This document shows, piece by piece, positions 1 to 4,782 of a stretch of DNA of 11,981 nt. The stretch's first letter is position 1. Every line of letters begins with the position of its first letter. A program made the position numbers and the translations under genes. The notes under the pieces are model-generated. The model worked only from the letters and a program-made list of their open reading frames with translations, searched no databases and was not told the origin of the DNA. This DNA is from an uncultured Frankineae bacterium (GTDB taxonomy: Bacteria; Actinomycetota; Actinomycetes; Mycobacteriales; SCTD01): NCBI GenBank assembly GCA_902805805.1, contig CADCUE010000108.1, positions 1 through 11,981 of the forward strand, read 5' to 3'.

Positions 1-244
1 CGCGAGGTGCGGTCGAACGGACGGGGCGCAGGGACGGCGGGCACGGCGGGCCTCCGGGATCGCGGCGCCGACCGGTCCGGCGCGGGAGACGAGCGTCCGG
101 CGCGCGCCTTGCCCGCGTCACCGGCGCGCCCACCGCCTGTGGAGACACCGGCGGCTGTGGACCCCGACGCGGGACGGCCACGACGCCGGCACCCGTGATC
201 GCCGGAGCGGCGACCCGGAACACCGAGGGCCGGCCCAGGAACGC
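1..244. other. Stretch without a convincing gene (left edge)
   Basis: I see no supported gene here. One forward frame is open from base 1 to a TGA at 196-198, so it could be the tail of a protein, but its residues are low-complexity (Pro, Arg, Ala, Gly) and about a fifth of its codons end in A or T, far more than in the real genes of this window. The terminator-like hairpin at 245-280 would fit a forward gene or RNA ending in or left of this stretch. In M. tuberculosis the gene beside Rv3661 (Rv3660c, ssd) runs the other way, so this could instead be upstream DNA of a divergent gene off the left edge. Neither reading can be settled from this window. Confidence 0.4.
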
Positions 245-280
245 CGAAGACCCCCGCCGGGGGGGTGGCGGGGGTCTTCG
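245..280 (+). terminator. Strong intrinsic-terminator-like hairpin
   Basis: The arms CGAAGACCCCCGCC (245-258) and GGCGGGGGTCTTCG (267-280) are perfect reverse complements, 14 bp, around an 8-base G-rich loop. There is no long T tract, which is common for actinobacterial terminators. It lies about 145 bases before the phosphatase start, so it most likely ends a transcript coming from the left or insulates this locus. The orientation is inferred; the hairpin would work on either strand. Confidence 0.65.
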
Positions 281-286
281 TGCTGG

Positions 287-320
287 CGGTCCGGCCCCGG
301 GGGGGGTTGAGGCCGGACCG
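287..320. repeat. Second inverted repeat next to the first hairpin
   Basis: The arms CGGTCCGGCC (287-296) and GGCCGGACCG (311-320) are perfect 10-bp reverse complements around a 14-base G-rich loop. It starts 7 bases after the hairpin at 245-280. It could be a second terminator stem or a protein-binding site upstream of the phosphatase promoter; the sequence does not decide between these. Confidence 0.5.
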
Positions 321-409
321 GTCTCGGGCGGCGCCCGTCTCGCTGCGCTGCGGTCCGGTGCATGCCCGACCGCATGTGCCGGAAACCGACCACAGGGGTC
401 AGATCGCCC

Positions 410-415
410 TATCCT
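410..415 (+). promoter_or_regulatory. -10 element of a leaderless promoter for the HAD-IB gene
   Basis: TATCCT at 410-415 fits the actinobacterial -10 pattern TANNNT and ends 8 bases before the GTG at 424. No purine-rich ribosome-binding site lies between them. If this -10 is used, transcription starts at or within a base or two of the start codon. No good -35 is visible, which is common for such promoters. Confidence 0.5.
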
Positions 416-423
416 CGCTCCCT

Positions 424-1224
424 GTGACCGCCCCACGCGCCGCAGCCTTCTTCGACCTCGACAAGACGGTCATCGCGAAGAGCAGCACGCTGGCCTTCGG
501 TCGGCCCTTCTACCGGGGCGGCCTGGTCAACCGGCGCGCGGTCCTCAAGAGCTCGTTCGCGCAGTTCGTCTACTCGCTGCAGGGCGCGGACGAGGACGCG
601 ATGAACCGCATGCGCGACCACCTCAAGACCATGTGCACGGGGTGGTCGGTGGAGCAGGTCAACGCGATCGTGGCGGAGACGCTGCACGAGCTCATCGACC
701 CGATGGTCTACGCCGAGGCGGTGGCGCTGTTCGACAGGCACCACGCCGACGGGCTCGACGTCGTCATCGTCAGCAGCAGCGGCGAGGAGGTGGTCGGTCC
801 GATCGGGGCGATGCTCGGGGTCGACCACGTCGTGGCCACCCGCATGGTGGTCGAGGACGGCCGCTACACCGGCGAGATCGCCTTCTACGCCTACGGCGAG
901 GGCAAGGCGGAGGCGATCCGCGAGCTGGCCGAGCAGCGCGGCTACGACCTCGGGCTGTGCTGGGCCTACAGCGACTCCTGGACCGACCGGCCGATGCTCG
1001 AGGCCGTCGGCAACCCGGTCGCCGTCAACCCTGACAGAGCGCTGCGCCGGCACGCCGCTGCGCAGGGCTGGCGGCTGCGCGAGTTCCGCCGGCCGGTCCG
1101 GATGCGCCGGGCCCGGCTGCCGACGCTGCCGCAGCCGCCCGGGCCTCCGGCGGCGTACGCCGGTGTCGCGGTGGCCGCAGGCGCCGCCGGGCTCGCCTGG
1201 TGGGCGGGGCGCCGCCGCTACTGA
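424..1224 (+). CDS. HAD-IB family phosphatase (SerB-like, Rv3661/SCO3558 type)
   Basis: A 266-residue hydrolase of the haloacid dehalogenase superfamily, subfamily IB, the group of phosphoserine phosphatase. Motif I is FFDLDKT, with nucleophile Asp11 and acid/base Asp13. Motif II is the Ser run at 117-119, motif III probably Lys161, and motif IV the SDSWTDRPM segment (183-191) carrying the metal-binding acidic residues. The catalytic set looks complete. A helical cap lies between motifs I and II. After about residue 240 a Pro-rich linker leads to a hydrophobic stretch (about 243-261) ending in Arg-Arg-Arg-Tyr, a likely C-terminal membrane anchor. Start: the GTG at 424 puts motif I at the usual distance from the N terminus and sits just after a -10 box; longer in-frame starts give an implausible extension. 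The substrate is unknown. The Streptomyces relative was linked to morphological differentiation. Convergent with the Fic-like gene across the small-RNA gap. Confidence 0.9.
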   Translation: MTAPRAAAFFDLDKTVIAKSSTLAFGRPFYRGGLVNRRAVLKSSFAQFVYSLQGADEDAMNRMRDHLKTMCTGWSVEQVNAIVAETLHELIDPMVYAEAVALFDRHHADGLDVVIVSSSGEEVVGPIGAMLGVDHVVATRMVVEDGRYTGEIAFYAYGEGKAEAIRELAEQRGYDLGLCWAYSDSWTDRPMLEAVGNPVAVNPDRALRRHAAAQGWRLREFRRPVRMRRARLPTLPQPPGPPAAYAGVAVAAGAAGLAWWAGRRRY

Positions 1225-1227
1225 CCG

Positions 1228-1243
1228 AGTGACGGTGGTCACA
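1228..1243. promoter_or_regulatory. CRP/GlxR-type binding site upstream of the putative small RNA
   Basis: AGTGACGGTGGTCACA matches the CRP-family palindrome TGTGA-N6-TCACA at 9 of 10 defined positions. It starts 4 bases after the phosphatase stop codon and its centre is about 51 bases upstream of the start site predicted for the small RNA. Binding is inferred from sequence only. It is one of just three such matches in the window, all intergenic. Confidence 0.55.
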
Positions 1244-1251
1244 GCGAGCCC

Positions 1252-1280
1252 TTGCGGATCGGTACCAAGGGGCGTACAAC
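1252..1280 (+). promoter_or_regulatory. Sigma-70-type promoter of the putative small RNA
   Basis: A -35-like TTGCGG (1252-1257) and a -10-like TACAAC (1275-1280) are separated by exactly 17 bases, placing the start site near 1286-1288, at the first arm of a 10-bp inverted repeat. No plausible reading frame with a ribosome-binding site follows, which supports a non-coding transcript. Confidence 0.6.
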
Positions 1281-1285
1281 GGACG

Positions 1286-1480
1286 CACGGACCACCGCCA
1301 AGCGGGCGGACGACGTTCCCCCCGACGGCGGTCCGTGCGCGCGAGCCAGGCACCCACGTGCGACCAGCCGCGACAGGCACGTCGCAGGGACCCTCCGAGG
1401 TCCTTGGACGGAGAACAGCACGCCTTGATCACCTGACCCACGTGCATGGCGGCGGCGGTCTCTCCCCGGAGAGGCCGCCG
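1286..1480 (+). ncRNA. Putative Ms1/MTS2823/scr3559-type (6S-like) small RNA
   Basis: Seen: a gap between two convergent genes with a promoter (1252-1280), a run of about 195 bases without coding character, several inverted repeats and a closing terminator (1453-1480). The repeats include CGCACGGACC (1284-1293) with GGTCCGTGCG (1330-1339), GCGAC/GTCGC (1370-1374/1381-1385), GGACC/GGTCC (1388-1392/1399-1403), and a possible long-range pairing of two CACGTG copies (1355-1360/1439-1444). Known, from memory: Ms1 of mycobacteria is an abundant stationary-phase RNA that binds the RNA polymerase core; its M. tuberculosis form MTS2823 lies between Rv3661 and Rv3662c, and the 6S-like scr3559 of S. coelicolor lies beside SCO3559. 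The flanking genes here are of the same types. Inferred: this is the homologue. It would be shorter than mycobacterial Ms1 (about 300 bases). Exact ends and fold are not established. Confidence 0.6.
1453..1480. terminator. Bidirectional terminator (small RNA and Fic-like gene)
   Basis: An 11-bp stem pairs 1453-1463 with 1470-1480 around the loop CCCCGG; all pairs are Watson-Crick except one G-T wobble. It sits 11 bases beyond the stop codon of the minus-strand Fic-like gene and at the end of the putative plus-strand small RNA, so it can serve both. The T tract is minimal (TTCCC after the plus-strand arm). Confidence 0.65.
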
Positions 1481-1491
1481 TTCCCGTGACG

Positions 1492-2358
1492 TCAGCGGCG
1501 GCGGATCGCCTCGCAGACCGCCAGCCCCTCGCGCGCGCCGAGCGCGACCGCGCGGGCGCAGTGCACGATCCAGGTGGCCACCCCGTCCGGTCCGCCGGAG
1601 ACGTACGCCCGCAGCGCCGCGGCGTACTCCCCCGGTCCGTGCGCCGCGCCGAGCTCGACGTGACCGACCTCGGGCGCGGACACCGCCTTGGGATCCAGTC
1701 CGCGGTCGATCAGCACCAGGCGCGAAGCGGCGCGGGCCACCAGCCCGTCGGCGGTGCCGAAGGCCCGCAGCGCCATCAGCTCGCCGTGCACGACCGCGGC
1801 GACGACGACGGCCGGCGCGGACGTGCCGCCGGTCAGCACGCGCGCCAGGCCGTCCAGGCGGGCCGCCACCTCCACCGGCTCGGGCGGCGGGCCCAGCCCG
1901 ACCGGGTCGTCGCAGGGCGCGCCGGCCGGACGCGGGCGGCCGAGCGCGTCGGTGTCCGGCACGAGGTCGGCCGCGGCCAGGACGTGCAGGCGGGCGAGCG
2001 CCTGGCGCGGGGAGTGCCGCCACGGCACGAGCAGCTGTCCCAGATCGGCGTGCAGCCGCACCGCGCCCTGCACCAGCAGCGCCCCGCGCTGGTCCTTGCT
2101 GGGCAGGGTCACCGTGCCGCCGCCCATGAGCTGGCCGCGCAGCCGCTCCAGCTCGATGCCGGCGCCCTCGAGCTCGGCGGACGCCCGCGCCCCGCGCAGC
2201 GCCGACTCGGCCGTCACCTCGGCCGAGCCGCGGCGCAGCACCCGGTGCGCCAGCAGACCGTCGACGGCGGTGCGCGCCTCGGCGACCGCGTCGGGCACGC
2301 CGGGCAGGGTCAGCAGGGGCGCCAGCAGGTCGGCGGGTGTCCGGGGGGCGGCCTGCAC
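1492..2358 (-). CDS. Degenerate Fic-fold protein, SCO3559/Rv3662c type
   Basis: A 288-residue soluble protein, probably the family annotated 'oxidoreductase' in Streptomyces (SCO3559) and conserved hypothetical in M. tuberculosis (Rv3662c); that link rests on synteny. I read it as a Fic-fold protein. Residues 51-65 (ESALRGARASAELEG) resemble the N-terminal Fic signature with S..AS...EG. Residues 191-209 line up with the Fic core H..L..IHPF.DGNGR.AR but read HGELMALRAFGTADGLVAR. The catalytic His is Arg198, Pro is Ala199, the Asn is Asp204 and the first Arg is Leu206; Phe200, Gly205 and Arg209 remain. It should therefore lack normal AMP-transfer activity. No oxidoreductase cofactor motif is visible. 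The GTG start at 2358 lies 6 bases after a TAGCCT -10 box with no ribosome-binding site, so the message is probably leaderless. Divergent from the histidine kinase gene. The Fic assignment is a motif alignment by eye. Confidence 0.75.
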   Translation of the reverse strand: MQAAPRTPADLLAPLLTLPGVPDAVAEARTAVDGLLAHRVLRRGSAEVTAESALRGARASAELEGAGIELERLRGQLMGGGTVTLPSKDQRGALLVQGAVRLHADLGQLLVPWRHSPRQALARLHVLAAADLVPDTDALGRPRPAGAPCDDPVGLGPPPEPVEVAARLDGLARVLTGGTSAPAVVVAAVVHGELMALRAFGTADGLVARAASRLVLIDRGLDPKAVSAPEVGHVELGAAHGPGEYAAALRAYVSGGPDGVATWIVHCARAVALGAREGLAVCEAIRRR

Positions 2359-2364
2359 GCGCCC

Positions 2365-2370
2365 AGGCTA
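2365..2370 (-). promoter_or_regulatory. -10 element of a leaderless promoter for the Fic-like gene
   Basis: On the minus strand TAGCCT fits TANNNT and ends 6 bases before the GTG start at 2358, the spacing expected when the first base of the message is the start codon. No Shine-Dalgarno sequence is present. Confidence 0.5.
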
Positions 2371-2381
2371 GGCGGCGAGCC

Positions 2382-2399
2382 TGGTGGGCCTGGCGGGCC
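2382..2399. repeat. Short tandem direct repeat in the divergent promoter region
   Basis: TGGTGGGCC (2382-2390) is followed directly by TGGCGGGCC (2391-2399), differing at one base. The pair ends where the kinase -10 begins and lies within the 57-base divergent gap. LytTR regulators bind direct repeats, though usually about two helical turns apart, so an operator role is only a possibility; GC-rich chance repetition is also likely. Confidence 0.3.
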
Positions 2400-2405
2400 T
2401 ATGTT
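2400..2405 (+). promoter_or_regulatory. -10 element for the histidine kinase operon
   Basis: TATGTT fits TANNNT. It ends 10 bases before the ATG at 2416, so a start site at 2411-2416 would give a leaderless or nearly leaderless message. An in-frame ATG at 2401 lies inside this box and would need a promoter further upstream. This helps favour 2416 as the start. Confidence 0.45.
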
Positions 2406-2415
2406 CTGCGGTGAC

Positions 2416-3618
2416 ATGGCGGACGGCGTGCTGGCACCCGCGGCGCTCCTGTGCGCCGTCGTGCTGGTCCTGGTGGGCCTGTGGTGGGCGGTCCGCGGCC
2501 GGCGGGCCTTCGGCACGGTCGAGGAGCGGGCCACCTACGCCGCCCTGCACGAGGCCAGCCTCGCGGCGCCCGCGCTGCGCACCGGTCTGAACGCGTCGTC
2601 GGCGGCGACCAGCGCCCGGCACCTGCGCACGCTGCTCGCCAGCCCTGCCGTCGCCCTGACCGACACCGAGCGGCTGCTGGCCTGGGAGGGCGTCGGCGAG
2701 GTGCACGCCAGCGCCGCCCAGCGCCTCGCCACGCAGGCCCTCGCGTCCGGCCGGCCCGCCGTGACCAGCGGCCTGGTGTGCGGCGACCCGGACTGCCCGC
2801 TGCGCGCCGTCGTCGTCGCACCGCTGGTCCTCGACGAGCGCGTCGTCGGGACGGTGGGGGCGTACGGCCCCGCCGCCAGCCCGGGGCTCGTGTCGGCGGT
2901 GGCGGAGGTCGCCCGGTGGGTCTCCGGGCAGCTCGAGCTCGCCGAGCTCGACGAGTCGCGGTCGCGCCTGGCCGAGGCGCAGGTCAGGGCGCTGCGGGCG
3001 CAGATCAGCCCCCACTTCGTCTTCAACGCGCTGACCGCGATCGCGTCGTTCGTCCGCACCGACCCCGAGCGGGCCCGTGAGCTGCTGCTCGACTTCGCCG
3101 ACTTCACCCGCTACTCGAGCCGCACGCACGGGGACTTCACGACGCTGGCCGAGGAGCTGCGCTCGATCGACCGCTACCTGCTGCTGGAGAAGGCCCGCTT
3201 CGGCGACCGCCTGCAGGTCGTGCTGCGCGTGGCGCCGGAGGTGCTGCCCGTCGCCGTGCCGTACCTGTGCCTGCAGCCGCTGGTCGAGAACGCCGTCCAG
3301 CACGGGCTCGAGCACGGCCGGGGCAGCGGCACGGTGACGGTCGTCGCCGAGGACGACGGCGGACTGTGCCGCATCACCGTGGAGGACGACGGCGCCGGCA
3401 GCGATCCCGAGCGGATCCGGTCGGTGCTCGCCGGAGTCGCGGACGACGCCGACGGGCACGCCTCGATCGGTCTGGGCAACGTCGACGCCCGCCTGCGCGC
3501 GCTGTTCGGAGACGACCACGGGCTGCTGGTGGAGACCGCCCTCGGAGCGGGGACGAAGGTGACCTTGAGGGTGCCGAAGTTCAGCCCGGGTGCACGAGCG
3601 GGGGTGCGTCCGTCGTGA
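2416..3618 (+). CDS. LytS-type sensor histidine kinase
   Basis: A 400-residue membrane-anchored kinase of the LytS/YehU (His_kinase, HATPase) group. It has one N-terminal transmembrane helix (about 7-25), a GAF-like sensor region (about 30-175), a coiled linker (about 172-195), the phosphoacceptor box RAQISPHFVFNAL with His200, and an ATPase domain with N-box ENAVQHG (291-297), DDGAG (324-328) and GLGN (352-355). All kinase motifs look intact. The sensor region carries CGDPDC (Cys122 and Cys127), a possible redox or metal site. LytS relatives such as BtsS, YpdA and Bacillus LytS control carboxylate transporters in response to external pyruvate and related signals. This gene overlaps its regulator by GTGA and is followed by symporters, so a short-carboxylate signal is a fair inference. 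The alternative ATG at 2401 lies inside the -10 box, so I start at 2416. Confidence 0.9.
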   Translation: MADGVLAPAALLCAVVLVLVGLWWAVRGRRAFGTVEERATYAALHEASLAAPALRTGLNASSAATSARHLRTLLASPAVALTDTERLLAWEGVGEVHASAAQRLATQALASGRPAVTSGLVCGDPDCPLRAVVVAPLVLDERVVGTVGAYGPAASPGLVSAVAEVARWVSGQLELAELDESRSRLAEAQVRALRAQISPHFVFNALTAIASFVRTDPERARELLLDFADFTRYSSRTHGDFTTLAEELRSIDRYLLLEKARFGDRLQVVLRVAPEVLPVAVPYLCLQPLVENAVQHGLEHGRGSGTVTVVAEDDGGLCRITVEDDGAGSDPERIRSVLAGVADDADGHASIGLGNVDARLRALFGDDHGLLVETALGAGTKVTLRVPKFSPGARAGVRPS

Positions 3619-4382
3619 CTCCACCGGACCTGCGGCTGCTCGCGGTCGACGACGAGCCGCCGGCGCTGGACGAGCTGGCCTACCTGCTGCGCGCCGACCC
3701 GCGCGTCGGCCAGGTCCGCACCGCCGGCGACTCCGTGTCGGCGCTCAAGGCGCTCGAGCAGGCGCCCGTCGACGGCGTGTTCCTCGACATCCGCATGCCC
3801 GGCCTGACGGGGCTGGAGCTCGCCGGGGTGCTGAGCCGCTTCGCCGCTCCGCCGCCGGTCGTCTTCGTGACCGCGCACGAGGACGCGGCGGTCGAGGCCT
3901 TCTCCCTGCGAGCGGTGGACTACCTGCTCAAGCCGGTACGGGCGGCCCGCCTGGCCGAGGCGGTCGGCCGGGTCGCCGAGGCCCAGCGGGGCGGGGCGGC
4001 GGCGGACACCGGGGGCGCCAACGCCGGCACCATCGCCGTCGAGCTGGGCGGGGTGACCCGCTTCCTGCAGGTCGGCGACGTGCGCTACGTCGAGGCGCAG
4101 GGCGACTACGCCCGCCTGCACACCGAGACGGGCAGCCACCTCGTGCGCGTGCCGCTGGCGGCGCTCGAGGAGCGCTGGGCGTCGTTCGGCTTCGTGCGGG
4201 TGCACCGGTCCTACCTGGTGGCCGTCGGCTCGATCAGCGAGCTGCGGGTGGAGCCGGGCGGCGGGCACTCGGTGCGCGTCGGCGGCGGGCCGTCGGCCGT
4301 GGTCCTGCCGGTCAGCCGCCGCCTGAGCCGCGACCTCAAGGACCGGCTGGTGCACCGGGCACGCCGGGAAGCCGAACGGTGA
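3615..4382 (+). CDS. LytTR-family response regulator
   Basis: A 255-residue DNA-binding regulator. The receiver domain (about 6-120) has the acidic pair Asp12-Asp13, phosphoacceptor Asp58 in FLDIRMPG, Thr86 and Lys106 in YLLKPV, so it should be phosphorylatable. A Gly/Ala-rich linker (about 125-139) leads to a LytTR DNA-binding domain (about 140-245) with typical segments such as YVEAQGDYARLHT and FVRVHRSYLV. The GTG start overlaps the kinase TGA as GTGA, indicating translational coupling to its partner kinase. A G-rich run at 3600-3604 may be the ribosome-binding site. The family binds direct repeats upstream of transport genes; likely targets are its own operon and the DUF485-symporter pair at 6686, but no clear operator can be pointed to. 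Confidence 0.92.
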   Translation: MTPPDLRLLAVDDEPPALDELAYLLRADPRVGQVRTAGDSVSALKALEQAPVDGVFLDIRMPGLTGLELAGVLSRFAAPPPVVFVTAHEDAAVEAFSLRAVDYLLKPVRAARLAEAVGRVAEAQRGGAAADTGGANAGTIAVELGGVTRFLQVGDVRYVEAQGDYARLHTETGSHLVRVPLAALEERWASFGFVRVHRSYLVAVGSISELRVEPGGGHSVRVGGGPSAVVLPVSRRLSRDLKDRLVHRARREAER

Positions 4383-4401
4383 ACCGTCGGGTGTGGCAGC
4401 G

Positions 4402-4782
4402 GTGAACCGACCCGACCCGCCTCGTCGCGTCGCCGTCACGAGCCCGCGGACCTCCGCGGTGCGCCGCCCGCCCGGTCGGGCCGCTCTGCGGGCGCTGGAC
4501 GAGCAGGACCTCGTCGGCGAGCTGCTCGTCCGGTCGCTCGTGCGCGCCCAGCTGTTCCTCGCCCTGCGCCTGCTCGCCGTGCTGGCCGTGCTGCTCGGCG
4601 GCCTGCCGCTGCTGTTCGCGCTGGCGCCGGCCAGCCGCGAGGTGCAGGTCCTCGGGCTGCCGCTGCCGTGGCTGGTCCTCGGCGTGCTGGTCTACCCGGG
4701 GCTGCTGGCCGGCGGCTGGCTCTACCTGCGCCTGGCCGAGCGCAACGAGCGGGAGTTCGCCGACCTGGTCGAGCGCTCGTGA
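4402..4782 (+). CDS. Small two-helix membrane protein, DUF485-like partner of symporter 1
   Basis: About 126 residues. A basic, Pro-rich N terminus is followed by a short acidic helix (ALDEQDLVGELL), two transmembrane helices (about 50-74 and 88-110) and a charged tail (RLAERNEREFADLVERS). Size, topology and the C-terminal pattern of a helix ending in aromatic-x-Arg-x-Ala, then acidic residues and a final helix, resemble the DUF485 protein at 6686, although similarity is weak. Like that gene it directly precedes a sodium/solute symporter and overlaps it by GTGA (4779-4782). It is probably an accessory subunit of symporter 1, by analogy with MctB and MctC of Corynebacterium. The start is uncertain: GTG at 4393, 4402 and 4459 are in frame and none has a clear ribosome-binding site; I chose 4402, 19 bases after the regulator stop. 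Confidence 0.75.
   Translation: MNRPDPPRRVAVTSPRTSAVRRPPGRAALRALDEQDLVGELLVRSLVRAQLFLALRLLAVLAVLLGGLPLLFALAPASREVQVLGLPLPWLVLGVLVYPGLLAGGWLYLRLAERNEREFADLVERS

Noticed and set aside
128..170. Two TGTGGA copies resembling halves of actinobacterial DnaA boxes
   Set aside because: Neither extends to a full TGTGGATAA or TGTGGACAA box and there is no cluster or AT-rich unwinding region, so there is no case for an origin.
1..198. Open forward frame to a TGA at 196-198, possibly the end of an upstream gene
   Set aside because: Low-complexity Pro/Arg/Ala/Gly product, and about 20% of its codons end in A or T, against far fewer in real genes here; no family pattern. Kept only as an uncertain note.
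1317..1323. C6 run suggesting the actinobacterial 6C RNA
   Set aside because: 6C RNA needs two hairpins with C-rich loops; only one C6 run is present and it is not flanked by a good stem. Synteny favours the Ms1-type RNA.
1163..1489. Forward open frame through the small-RNA gap, and minus-strand frames in the same gap
   Set aside because: Products are Pro/Arg-rich without family features, no ribosome-binding sites, poor codon bias, and they cross the terminator stem; a non-coding transcript explains the gap better.
2368..3624. Long minus-strand frame opposite the histidine kinase
   Set aside because: Antisense shadow typical of very GC-rich genes; the forward frame has a full set of kinase motifs.
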